A DNA stretch of 7,118 bases from Chloroflexota bacterium (GTDB lineage: Bacteria; Chloroflexota; Anaerolineae; J102). A program made the translations under genes and the position numbers. The stretch is from positions 1 to 7,118 of the forward strand of contig JAADFV010000110.1 in assembly GCA_013152695.1 (NCBI GenBank), written 5' to 3'. The first letter of the stretch is position 1, and each line of letters opens with the position of its first letter. Below, one piece after another: positions 1-6,930 of this stretch. Below the pieces are notes generated by a model. That model saw only the letters and a program-made list of their open reading frames with translations. It was not told the origin of the DNA and did not search any database.

Positions 1-1490
1 ACATGATGTTCATTGAGCAGAGGTGGAATTTGAAAACGTGTTTCAAAGAGAAAATCCTCGACGATGACAGGTTCGTAAGTCGCCAAAGTATAACCTGCTT
101 GTGAGTTCACGGTAACCGCTACTCTCGCTTGTCCTACAACCCCTTCCTGCCACCCCACCCCTGCTTTCAACAATAACTCATTACCATCAGGCTGCAATTC
201 AAGGACTTTGCAAAACTCAACCTCCAGAGTTTCTGCCACCATTTTTACGGTCTCATCCATCAACTCGTCAAGGGGAGTGCCAGCCAGGGCAAGTTGCCCT
301 AATTTGGCAATGACAGCCTGCTGTCGTCCCCGCACCAGACGCTCCCTCTCTGCCTGAACTTGTGCCGTCATATCGATAAGAAAACCTTGCGTGGCAGGTT
401 TGCTATCATATTCGATAGTCTGTCCCAGAGTATCGACATGAACCAGGCTGCCATCAGCGCGGACTCCTCGAAATCGATAATGCCGGGCTCCGGTAGTGGC
501 TGGATCAGTGCCTTCAATTGCTTGAACTACATGGGGATAATCTTCCGCATACACAAGTTCTTGTATTGTCTTCCCCTGTATTTGCACCGGAGAATCATAA
601 CCAAAAATTTCAGCCAAACCCCGATTACAGTATTTGACCTCACCATTCTGAATAATAAAAATGCCGACTAGCGAGGTGTCGAGTAAACGACGGTAGCGCT
701 CCTCGCTTTCTCGTAAGGCATCTTCGATTGCTTTATTTTGACTGACATCACGCATGGCGTGCACAACACCCTTGAAATTCCCTTCTTCATCCAAAATAGG
801 ACTACTTCTCACCATCAACCACTTTCCCAGCTTAGGTTCCCAGATGATCGCATCTTCGCTCTTCCCTGTTCGTTTAGTCCTTACAGAAGGACAGTCGACA
901 ATTGGACAGGACAGATCGTGGATCACTTGGTAGCAATGCTTGCCCAAGATGTCTTGAAATGAAATGCCCAGGGCATCCACTATCGCCCGATTGGCGCGAA
1001 TGATACGGAAATCGGCATCTTGCACCGTGATCATGTCGGACATGGCATCGAAGGTGCGACGCCACTCCTCTGCCGCGTGCAACAGGGCGGATTCGAACGC
1101 CCGTTTTTGCTCTTGTAGCTTTTTGTTCTCTAACACCTGTGCCACCGCCGACCCCAAACGCTGTAAACGGTCCTTAATCAAATAATCACTGGCCCCTTCC
1201 TTCATACAAGCGACGGCAACCTCTTCACTAATCGCACCTGTAACTACAATGACCGGAATATCGATTCCCTTTTCTTTGAGGAGATGCAGCGCCTGCATCG
1301 CATCCCACTTGGGAAGATGGTAGTCTGCCAGAATAAGATCGAGATCATCGTCTAGCGCTGCCAGAAAGTCTTCTCGGCTCGTCACTTGCCGCCAATCGAG
1401 CTCATAGCCAGCCTGCCGCAAATGCGAAACAATGAGTTCTGCATCTGTGTTCGAATCTTCCAAAATAAGGAGGTGAAGAGGTGTGGTCAT
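1..1490 (-). CDS. Response-regulator/PAS/GAF signalling protein, probably a hybrid histidine kinase (C-terminus cut off by the window edge)
   Basis: An open frame runs from ATG (1488-1490) to the window edge, giving 496 complete residues and no stop. Residues 1-112 form a CheY-like receiver with acidic pair E11/D12, phosphoacceptor D56 (LILADYHLP), T84 (VIVVTGA) and K106 (DYLIKDRL). A charged linker (about 118-142) leads to PAS 1 (about 143-255), which has a cysteine cluster C186, C195, C200 (SCPIVDCP). PAS 2 (about 263-375) opens with ESEERYRRLLDTS. A GAF domain begins near residue 393 and ends in frame at the edge with an ETRF-IPPLL segment typical of kinase GAF domains. A HisKA/HATPase_c or GGDEF output is expected beyond the edge but not seen, so kinase activity is inferred. 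No hydrophobic segment is visible, so it is probably cytoplasmic. No convincing Shine-Dalgarno precedes the ATG, but the receiver starts right after it, which supports this start. It is divergent from purH with no visible functional link. Confidence 0.9.
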   Translation of the reverse strand, partial: MTTPLHLLILEDSNTDAELIVSHLRQAGYELDWRQVTSREDFLAALDDDLDLILADYHLPKWDAMQALHLLKEKGIDIPVIVVTGAISEEVAVACMKEGASDYLIKDRLQRLGSAVAQVLENKKLQEQKRAFESALLHAAEEWRRTFDAMSDMITVQDADFRIIRANRAIVDALGISFQDILGKHCYQVIHDLSCPIVDCPSVRTKRTGKSEDAIIWEPKLGKWLMVRSSPILDEEGNFKGVVHAMRDVSQNKAIEDALRESEERYRRLLDTSLVGIFIIQNGEVKYCNRGLAEIFGYDSPVQIQGKTIQELVYAEDYPHVVQAIEGTDPATTGARHYRFRGVRADGSLVHVDTLGQTIEYDSKPATQGFLIDMTAQVQAERERLVRGRQQAVIAKLGQLALAGTPLDELMDETVKMVAETLEVEFCKVLELQPDGNELLLKAGVGWQEGVVGQARVAVTVNSQAGYTLATYEPVIVEDFLFETRFQIPPLLNEHH

Positions 1491-1689
1491 GATAAGCTAT
1501 AAAAGGTCAGTGCCGAATTAGGAGGGCGAGGTCATCTCTATTTGTGCCATTTTAGCAAGGCCAGGGGTGAGACGCAAACCAGAGGAAGAGAGAAAGGGAT
1601 GGCTGGGAGGAATGATCGCGCGATGGCTTTAGTTTTCTCCTGGCACAAGCAGCCGGTTCCAAGCGGCTGAACTGGTATGTCCTACCCCT
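1491..1689. other. Intergenic region upstream of the signalling gene, no gene seen
   Basis: No credible coding frame occurs here. Two small symmetric sites are visible: a 10-bp palindrome ATCGCGCGAT (1615-1624) and a 6-bp stem CAGCCG/CGGCTG with an 8-nt loop (1650-1669). Neither is followed by a T-run on either strand, so they are not called terminators. The minus-strand promoter of the signalling gene should lie here, but I could not find a well-spaced -35/-10 pair. Either symmetric site could be an operator, but nothing shows this. Confidence 0.5.
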
Positions 1690-1780
1690 GACACTGTATC
1701 GATTTAGTCGGCGCGGACCAAGTACGACGCACTTTAATCAGCGCAATTTTCCTGCACCACCGACCAAACGGATACAGTCT
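1690..1780 (+). repeat. MITE-like interspersed repeat, copy 1 (hairpin-deleted form)
   Basis: This 91-bp segment aligns to 4965-5074 with 82 of 91 positions identical and one 19-nt gap. Its ends are imperfect inverted repeats of 19 nt: 1693-1711 (ACTGTATCGATTTAGTCGG) against the reverse complement of 1760-1778, 16 of 19 matching. The missing 19 nt correspond to the core of a perfect hairpin in the other copy, leaving only short AAGT/ACTT remnants here. CCCC lies on both sides (1685-1688 and 1781-1784) and might be a target duplication, though it is too short to trust. It has no coding capacity. It ends 18 bp before the -35 box of the purH leader promoter. A MITE or other non-autonomous element is the best reading. 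A regulatory site duplicated with its flanks is possible. Confidence 0.75.
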
Positions 1781-1798
1781 CCCCGCCTCTTGCCCTGC

Positions 1799-1827
1799 TT
1801 GACTCCGTACCTCTCCGGGCATATACT
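1799..1827 (+). promoter_or_regulatory. Predicted housekeeping sigma promoter of the ZTP riboswitch-purH transcript
   Basis: TTGACT (1799-1804) and TATACT (1822-1827) are separated by exactly 17 bp. Each hexamer differs from the sigma-70/SigA consensus at one position. Transcription would start near 1834-1835, where the first paired base of the riboswitch P1 stem lies, so the promoter and the RNA structure support each other. It lies just downstream of repeat copy 1, so the repeat does not supply the core promoter. Confidence 0.82.
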
Positions 1828-1834
1828 TAAACGC

Positions 1835-1944
1835 AAGGCTTTCGACTGGCGAACCCCGATGCTTCGAAGCTACGAACGTTGGGCGTGGAACAAACCACGA
1901 GGAAGAAAGTCCCTTGTTTGACTGACAGCCGCTCGCCTGGGCTG
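1835..1944 (+). promoter_or_regulatory. ZTP riboswitch (pfl RNA motif) in the purH leader
   Basis: This RNA senses ZMP/ZTP (AICAR nucleotides), which signal shortage of 10-formyl-THF. By hand folding, P1 is AAGG-CTTTC (1835-1843) with GAAAG-TC-CCTT (1905-1915), with a 2-nt bulge. The conserved ACTGGCGAA lies at 1845-1853. P2 is CGTGG (1884-1888) with CCACG (1895-1899), followed by a purine-rich AGGAAG. P3 is CAGCC (1926-1930) with GGCTG (1940-1944), and its loop carries the hallmark CGCCTGGGC (1934-1942). The family pseudoknot can form between GGCG (1848-1851) and CGCC (1934-1937). Between GGCGAA and P2 there is a roughly 30-nt insertion containing the palindrome GCTTCGAAGC (1861-1870). The purine stretch after P2 departs from the usual GGGGA. 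Its location, directly before a terminator and purH, matches the known regulon of this class. Ligand-induced readthrough (an ON switch) is the expected mode, inferred from the family. Confidence 0.9.
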
Positions 1945-1977
1945 GGTAGTCGGTGCATCACCGGCTACCCTTTTTTT
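1944..1977 (+). terminator. Intrinsic terminator, likely expression platform of the ZTP riboswitch
   Basis: GGGTAG (1944-1949) pairs with CTACCC (1965-1970), and CGGTG (1951-1955) pairs with CACCG (1959-1963). A T-G wobble joins the two blocks, giving a 12-bp stem with a 3-nt loop followed at once by seven T residues (1971-1977). It ends 28 nt before the purH start codon. With no gene upstream on this strand, it makes sense only as an attenuator. Its first base, G1944, is also the last base of the aptamer P3 stem, so the two helices compete or stack at that point. Confidence 0.92.
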
Positions 1978-2005
1978 ATGCTCGCTCATACCACTTCAAC
2001 CTATC

Positions 2006-3514
2006 ATGAAAACTGCTCTTCTCTCCCTTTCCGATAAATCTGGACTTGACGCCCTGGCACAAGGGCTTCATGCCCTGGGATTTACCCTCATTGCCAGCGG
2101 CGGCACTGCCAAAACCATCCGTGCCGCGGGCGTACCGGTTACCTTTGTCTCTGAGATCACCGGCTATCCCGAGATTCTGGGCGGCCGTGTCAAGACACTG
2201 CATCCAGCCATCCACGGCCCTATCCTCGCCCGCCCTACCGATGCCCACATGGCCGAACTGGCACAACATAACATGCAGCCCATCGATCTGGTCGTATGCA
2301 ATCTCTATCCCTTCGAACAAAGCATCGCCCAAAACGACATCAGTGAAGCTGAAGCTATCGAACAAATCGATATTGGCGGTGTCACTTTGTTGCGGGCAGC
2401 GGCAAAAAATTACGAACGTGTGACAGTGGTCACCAATCCGGCGGATTACGAACCTCTCCTTGCCCTCCTGGCTGCAGGCGAAGTCCCTTTGCAGGAGCGG
2501 CGACGGCTGGCCCTGAAGGCCTTTCGCCACACGGCCGCTTACGATGCCGCCATTGCCACTTATTTAAGCCGGCAAGTGGAAGGCGACACGCCCACGCCTG
2601 CGACTCTGAATCTTGTGGCAGAACGGGTACAGAGCCTGCGTTACGGCGAAAATCCCCACCAGCAGGCAGCATTCTACCGTTGGCACGGCTACGAGCCTGC
2701 TTTTGAGCAACTCCAGGGCAAAGCCTTGAGCTACAATAATTTGGGGGACCTGCATGGCGCCTGGGGTGCAGTCAATGAATTCGAAACACCGGCCGTCGCT
2801 ATCATCAAACACGCCAATCCCTGCGGCCTGGCCACAGCCCCAAACACGGTACAAGCCTACGAAAAAGCACTGGCTTCAGACCCGGTGAGTGCCTTTGGTT
2901 CGATTGTGACGGTCAATCGCACTGTGGATTTGCCTCTGGTCGAGGCTATGTCCGGACTTTTTGTGGAAGTGTTGGCGGCGCCGGGCTTTAGCGAGGCTGC
3001 CCGCGCCCGCCTGGCAAAAAAGAAAAATCTACGGGTGATGCAGGCTACGGGCGCTGCACCATTTCCTCTGGAATTACATACGGTGTATGGAGGACTACTG
3101 GCTCAGACCCCCGACCTTGGTCATGTCTCCGAGTTACGATCTGTTACCCGACGCCAGCCCTCGCTCACCGAAATGCGTGATCTCGAATTTGCCTGGCGCG
3201 TGGTGAAATGGCTAAAGTCCAACGCCATTCTCTTTGCCAAAGATGAAGCCACCGTGGGCGTAGGCGCAGGGCAGATGAGCCGCGTGGATGCAGTAAAGCT
3301 GGCCGGGATGAAGGCCGGGCAGCGAGCGCAAGGTGCAGTCATGGCTTCCGACGCTTTCTTTCCTTTCCCCGATGGTATCGAAGCCGCGGCTGCCCTCGGT
3401 ATCACCGCCGTCATCCAGCCTGGCGGCTCTATCCGCGATGAGGAGGTCATTGCCGCTGCAGACAGGCTGGGACTGGCCATGGTCTTTACAGGTATGCGTC
3501 ATTTCCGCCATTAA
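2006..3514 (+). CDS. purH: Bifunctional phosphoribosylaminoimidazolecarboxamide formyltransferase / IMP cyclohydrolase
   Basis: PurH carries out the last two steps of de novo IMP synthesis in the cytoplasm. It transfers a formyl group from 10-formyl-THF to AICAR, then cyclises FAICAR to IMP. The 502-residue product is close to the usual length of about 510-530. Residues 1 to about 145 are the MGS-like cyclohydrolase domain, starting LSLSDKSG and including GGRVKTLHP (59-67). The rest is the AICAR transformylase domain, with RYGENPHQ (212-219) and the catalytic KHANPCG motif (K268, H269). It also has SDPVSAFGS and ends in the classic [10 protein letters not shown], so both domains look intact. 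The start is fixed by the standard N-terminus. No Shine-Dalgarno is visible in the C/A-rich 28 nt between terminator and ATG. Upstream lie a promoter, ZTP riboswitch and attenuator; downstream lies an intrinsic terminator. It therefore appears to be a single-gene transcript switched by its own substrate, AICAR. Confidence 0.98.
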   Translation: MKTALLSLSDKSGLDALAQGLHALGFTLIASGGTAKTIRAAGVPVTFVSEITGYPEILGGRVKTLHPAIHGPILARPTDAHMAELAQHNMQPIDLVVCNLYPFEQSIAQNDISEAEAIEQIDIGGVTLLRAAAKNYERVTVVTNPADYEPLLALLAAGEVPLQERRRLALKAFRHTAAYDAAIATYLSRQVEGDTPTPATLNLVAERVQSLRYGENPHQQAAFYRWHGYEPAFEQLQGKALSYNNLGDLHGAWGAVNEFETPAVAIIKHANPCGLATAPNTVQAYEKALASDPVSAFGSIVTVNRTVDLPLVEAMSGLFVEVLAAPGFSEAARARLAKKKNLRVMQATGAAPFPLELHTVYGGLLAQTPDLGHVSELRSVTRRQPSLTEMRDLEFAWRVVKWLKSNAILFAKDEATVGVGAGQMSRVDAVKLAGMKAGQRAQGAVMASDAFFPFPDGIEAAAALGITAVIQPGGSIRDEEVIAAADRLGLAMVFTGMRHFRH

Positions 3515-3540
3515 AGGTTACGGAAGGTCGTTCGAACTTG

Positions 3541-3574
3541 ACCGCCCGCGGTTCTCCTGCCGGGCGGTTTTCTG
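3541..3574 (+). terminator. Intrinsic terminator downstream of purH
   Basis: ACCGCCCG (3541-3548) pairs perfectly with CGGGCGGT (3561-3568) around a 12-nt loop, followed by the T-rich tail TTTCTGT. It starts 26 bp after the purH stop. The reverse orientation lacks a T-run, so it would not serve the convergent transporter gene. Confidence 0.88.
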
Positions 3575-3627
3575 TACCCAAAGGTGACGTGAAATAATCC
3601 GAAACACCTATCCAGCCAGCAAAATCC

Positions 3628-4806
3628 TTAACGATCTGTGGCGCGGGCAAGTTTCCAAACCACGGGAAGGCTGATAAAACCAACAGCCGCACTGACAAAA
3701 AATGCGTTGAATAGACCAAAATAATCAGCAGCAGCACCTACGGCCCAAATTGCTCCAGCCCGAATCAAAAAACTTAAGCCCATAAAAATACCATTGGCCA
3801 AAGCCCGGTTGTCAGGAAACTCGTCTTGCACCAGCGCTAAGAGCACCGGCTGTACCGAAACCACGGTCAGACCGAGGGCGATGAGGAGAGGTACCAACAT
3901 CCAGCTCGTACTGTGCAGAAAAGCGAGCAGCAAAAGCGGCCCTAAACCCAGTAAAACTGTCAAAACCAGGGGACGTCCCCAACGATCACTGAGGGTACCG
4001 GTAAAGAGGGCACCCACCACACCCGCACCTTCTAAAACCGTGAGAGAGCCGGCTGCCAACCAAAGACTGGCCCCCGCTTCATCCTTCATAAAAATGGGTA
4101 GATACGTGGTAAGTGTTGTCTGCATAAAAGAGCGTCCGATCATCAAACCCATAAGCAGGGGGAAGATCAAACGAACATGACGCCAAAACGCGGTATTGCT
4201 GGCATGAAGAGGCCGCGGTGCCACCCGCACATGGCGGAGCTTTAGATAAAGGATGATAGAAATCAACCAGCCTACGATGGCCAAGCGCCAGATACCGCCT
4301 AATCCCAACCAATTAACCCCGGCTACGACGATCAGGGGGCCCAAAGTGCGCCCTAATTCCCCAGCTGCCATAAAAATACTCATACCTGTGCCGACACGGT
4401 TGCCAGCCACCTGTGCCACCATGGCTGGAGCAGGCGCATGAAAGGCCGCAATGCTGATTCCCGCCGCCAATAGCAGAAAGGCGAGGGCCATATAACTCGA
4501 TGTCAAACCCACACTGCTGAACAAAGTGCCGGTGATTGCCGGTGCCAGGATCACAAAATAGCGTAAACTGACACGATCGGCGAGATAGCCTAACAAGGGA
4601 TTGAGTAAGCTTGGAAGCTGGGAAAAAATGGCGAGCCCCCCCGTTAGAGCATAGCCGATCCCCAGACGCTCCTGTAACAAAGGCAAAAGTGGCGCTAAAA
4701 AGGCACTATAGGTGTCATGCGTGAAATGCCCGGCAGCAATAGAAAGAACCTGATCAGAGTGAAAGGTACGGTTCTGAGATTCTTGTGTGAGTTCAGAGGA
4801 GGCCAT
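3628..4806 (-). CDS. MFS efflux transporter, fosmidomycin-resistance (Fsr)-like family
   Basis: The predicted product is a 392-residue, 12-helix major facilitator protein of the inner membrane, likely a proton-driven exporter. The N-terminal GHFTHDTYSAFLAPLLPLL (about 26-44) resembles the Fsr-family HxxxDxYxxFLPxLLP pattern. MFS motif A appears as GYLADRVSLR (73-82) in loop 2-3 and again as GTLSDRWGR (270-278) in loop 8-9, the two-half signature. FHAPAPAMV and GMSIFMAAGELGRTLGPL (about 122-158) match the Fsr helix 4-5 region. The fold and family are well supported; the substrate is not, and the Fsr name does not prove fosmidomycin export. The frame extends upstream to a GTG at 4884, but those 26 residues are unlike the family N-terminus, so I take the ATG at 4804-4806. 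No strong Shine-Dalgarno precedes it. The gene converges on purH, diverges from the ABC gene, and no terminator was found after its stop. Confidence 0.88.
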   Translation of the reverse strand: MASSELTQESQNRTFHSDQVLSIAAGHFTHDTYSAFLAPLLPLLQERLGIGYALTGGLAIFSQLPSLLNPLLGYLADRVSLRYFVILAPAITGTLFSSVGLTSSYMALAFLLLAAGISIAAFHAPAPAMVAQVAGNRVGTGMSIFMAAGELGRTLGPLIVVAGVNWLGLGGIWRLAIVGWLISIILYLKLRHVRVAPRPLHASNTAFWRHVRLIFPLLMGLMIGRSFMQTTLTTYLPIFMKDEAGASLWLAAGSLTVLEGAGVVGALFTGTLSDRWGRPLVLTVLLGLGPLLLLAFLHSTSWMLVPLLIALGLTVVSVQPVLLALVQDEFPDNRALANGIFMGLSFLIRAGAIWAVGAAADYFGLFNAFFVSAAVGFISLPVVWKLARATDR

Positions 4807-5127
4807 AATTATGTCGTACGAAAAGAGTATCGAAAATGTTCGATTGGATTCTGTTGCGAGGAAACACGACCCCAAGGATAGCACAGGCTTGAATCGACCG
4901 GAAATTCAAGGGTGTTATTCTGTTTTTCCGAGCCGAGGGCTGCTACGGTAGGAGCCTGATCATGGACACAGTACCAATTTAGTCGGCGCGAACAAAGTAC
5001 GTCGCACCTGCCGAGGTGCGACGTACTTTAATCAGCGAAATTTTCATGCACCACCGACTAAACGGATACAGTCTCATAATCATGTTGCCAGCTTGCTGAA
5101 GACAAGGGATTGTGGTTGAATTCTTTT
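4807..5127. other. Divergent intergenic region between the MFS and ABC genes
   Basis: No gene is supported here. Positions 4807-4964 should hold the minus-strand promoter of the MFS gene. A TTGAAT (minus strand, about 4908-4913) is present, but no -10 hexamer sits at the right spacing, so none is called. Positions 4965-5074 are repeat copy 2. Just beyond it, CATAAT (5075-5080) could be a -10 element for the ABC gene, but it has no recognisable -35 box. AAGGGA (5104-5109) is a weak ribosome-binding candidate for that gene. Confidence 0.5.
4965..5074 (+). repeat. MITE-like interspersed repeat, copy 2 (hairpin-containing form)
   Basis: This is the 110-bp long form of the repeat at 1690-1780, in the same orientation. 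Its ends are 19-nt imperfect inverted repeats, 4968-4986 against the reverse complement of 5054-5072, 15 of 19 matching. The centre is a perfect 16-bp hairpin: AAAGTACGTCGCACCT (4994-5009), loop GCCG, and its exact complement (5014-5029). The short stretch after the stem (TAATC) is not a T-run, so it is not a standard terminator. ATCATG occurs just before the element (4959-4964) and again 4 bp after it (5079-5084), a possible but offset target duplication. It has no coding capacity, so if mobile it would depend on a transposase from elsewhere. It lies within the region where promoters of two divergent genes are expected. Confidence 0.78.
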
Positions 5128-6891
5128 ATGGCAACGCTCAGTCAGAGGGCTGAATTCACTCTTCCTCGCAAGTATCAAACCAATCGTCGTGGTGTGGTTC
5201 CCTGGTTGATCTCTCACACCATTCGTCATTGGTATTTATGGCTAATGATGTTTGTGGGAGCATTCAGCAATGCAACATTGGCTGCAGCCATTCCCATCCT
5301 CACCGGTCAGGCTTTCAACGGCATTCTCGCCAAACCCCCGCGGACAGAAGTCCTGGTACGCATTGCTCTTCTCGTTGTGGCCACACAGATCGGGCGGAGC
5401 ATCTTGCAACTGGCGCGGAATTTTAGTGCGGAACTCATTGGCCAACGCCTTGAGCGTGATATCCGGGATGAGCTTTATACCAGCTTGTTGGGCAAGAGCA
5501 TGACTTTCCATAATCTCCAACCTGTAGGAGACACGATGGCCCGGGCCACGAATGATGTGCGTGAAATCAATCTGATGTTCAGCCCGGGCATCAATCTCGT
5601 GGTGGGTTCGGCCAATTTTCTCTTCATGCCCTTACTGATGGCTCCCCGCTATCACCCCAGTCTCGTCCTCACACCTCTGCTTTACATCATATTTTACGTG
5701 CTGGCGCTAAGCCAATATCTGCACGAACTGCAACCGATTACGCGAGAAGTGCGAGAGACGTTTGGCTTGATGAATGAACGCTTGGCAGAAGCAATCGATG
5801 GCATCGAAACAGTAAAGGGGGCGGCGCAAGAGCCAGCAGAAGTGCAGCGCTTCGCTCGCCGTACACGTGCTTTTCGTGATGCTTTTGTGCATCAGGGAGA
5901 TGTAGAAGCACGATTCTTGCCTCTGCTTTTGTTGGGCCTGGCTAATGCCGCCGGCTTGTTCCACGCCATGCTTCTTTACCGCCAGGGCCAGCTCAGCGTC
6001 GGCGATGTCGTAGCCTACATGGGGTTACTGCAGTTGCTCGGTTTTCCTACTTTCGTCTCCCTTTTTGCTTATTCCCAGGTTTCGTCTGGTCTCTCTGCCG
6101 CCCGTCGTATTCTCGAGCTCATCAATCGTGAGAATAACCTGGATCAGAATATTGCTGGTAAAGCTCTACGTATGCAGGGCGCCATCGAGTTTCGGGATGT
6201 CACCTTTGCCTATGGAGACGGAGAACCGGCCCTGGAAAACGTATCCTTTCGGGTTGAACCGGGCCAGACTGTGGCTGTGGTTGGGCAGACGGGCTCGGGT
6301 AAGACGACCCTCGCCAAGCTGATCAGTCGCATTTATGATGTCAATGCGGGCCAGGTGTTAGTTGATGGGATTGATGTACGGGATTGGCAATTGGCCGCAC
6401 TGAGACGACAAATATCGATCATCGAACAAGATATCTTTCTTTTTTCGCGAAGCATTGCCGAAAATATCGCTTTTGGCAAGCCCGATGCCACGCGAGCCGA
6501 GATCGAGGCAGCTGCGCGGGCTGCTCAGGCCCACGATTTCATTCTTGAATTTGCCGAGGGTTATGATACTGTGATCGGCGAACGGGGGGTGACTTTGTCT
6601 GGAGGCCAGCGCCAACGTCTGGCTTTAGCCCGATCTTTTCTCACAGACCCGCGCATCCTCATCCTGGATGACTCGACCAGTGCCATTGACAGCGCCACCG
6701 AAGATAAGATACAGAAGGCGATTTATGCCGCGGCCCACGGACGTACGACGATCATCATCACGCACCGTCTTTCCCAAATTCGTTGGGCCGATCAGGTCAT
6801 TGTCCTGCGCAAAGGACATATTGCCGCCATTGGTTCCCACGAAGAATTGCTGCAGAGCTCTCTTGATTACCGCCGTATTTTTGCGGAATAG
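5128..6891 (+). CDS. ABC transporter half-exporter, fused membrane and ATP-binding domains, degenerate Walker B glutamate
   Basis: The product is a 587-residue B-family half-exporter, to act as a dimer in the inner membrane. Residues about 30-315 are the six-helix membrane domain; the ATPase follows. It has an A-loop tyrosine (Y362), Walker A GQTGSGKT (386-393, K392), Q-loop Q434, TVIGERG before LSGGQ (490-494), Walker B ILILD (510-514), D-loop SAID (518-521) and switch H546. The residue after the Walker B aspartate is D515, where active exporters have glutamate. An LDD motif is typical of the degenerate half of heterodimeric exporters such as TM287/288, so a partner is likely, but none is encoded in this window. 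The substrate is unknown; lipid, drug or peptide are all possible. The start is uncertain: ATG 5128 is chosen, but TTG 5116 lies 6 nt after AAGGGA and would add four residues, and the frame also opens at TTG 5110. Confidence 0.93.
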   Translation: MATLSQRAEFTLPRKYQTNRRGVVPWLISHTIRHWYLWLMMFVGAFSNATLAAAIPILTGQAFNGILAKPPRTEVLVRIALLVVATQIGRSILQLARNFSAELIGQRLERDIRDELYTSLLGKSMTFHNLQPVGDTMARATNDVREINLMFSPGINLVVGSANFLFMPLLMAPRYHPSLVLTPLLYIIFYVLALSQYLHELQPITREVRETFGLMNERLAEAIDGIETVKGAAQEPAEVQRFARRTRAFRDAFVHQGDVEARFLPLLLLGLANAAGLFHAMLLYRQGQLSVGDVVAYMGLLQLLGFPTFVSLFAYSQVSSGLSAARRILELINRENNLDQNIAGKALRMQGAIEFRDVTFAYGDGEPALENVSFRVEPGQTVAVVGQTGSGKTTLAKLISRIYDVNAGQVLVDGIDVRDWQLAALRRQISIIEQDIFLFSRSIAENIAFGKPDATRAEIEAAARAAQAHDFILEFAEGYDTVIGERGVTLSGGQRQRLALARSFLTDPRILILDDSTSAIDSATEDKIQKAIYAAAHGRTTIIITHRLSQIRWADQVIVLRKGHIAAIGSHEELLQSSLDYRRIFAE

Positions 6892-6930
6892 TCCGACGGC
6901 AAGCTGGCTGGCGCCGATACCAATGAAAAC

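Noticed and set aside
360..1185. Several plus-strand frames of 70-100 residues in the first 1.2 kb
   Set aside because: All lie opposite the continuous minus-strand REC-PAS-PAS-GAF frame, which has clear domain motifs throughout.
1978..2037. Short plus-strand frame starting right after the terminator T-run
   Set aside because: It is only 19 residues, has no ribosome-binding site, and the ATG may be chance. It is kept as an observation, not called as a gene.
1976..2530. 184-residue open frame on the minus strand opposite purH
   Set aside because: It lies opposite a well-conserved purH, has no family resemblance and low-complexity composition. It is a codon-bias shadow.
4807..4884. N-terminal extension of the MFS protein to a GTG start at 4884
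   Set aside because: The 26 extra residues do not look like the start of an Fsr-type transporter, and an ATG at 4806 gives a normal N-terminus. Neither start has a clear ribosome-binding site, so this is a judgement.
4994..5029. The 16-bp hairpin in repeat copy 2 as an intrinsic terminator or integron attC site
   Set aside because: Neither strand has a T-run after the stem, and no attC core sites, integrase or cassette genes are visible.
5052..5080. Promoter for the ABC gene using CATAAT (5075-5080)
   Set aside because: The -35 position at 17-bp spacing reads CACCGA, far from consensus, so it is too weak to call.
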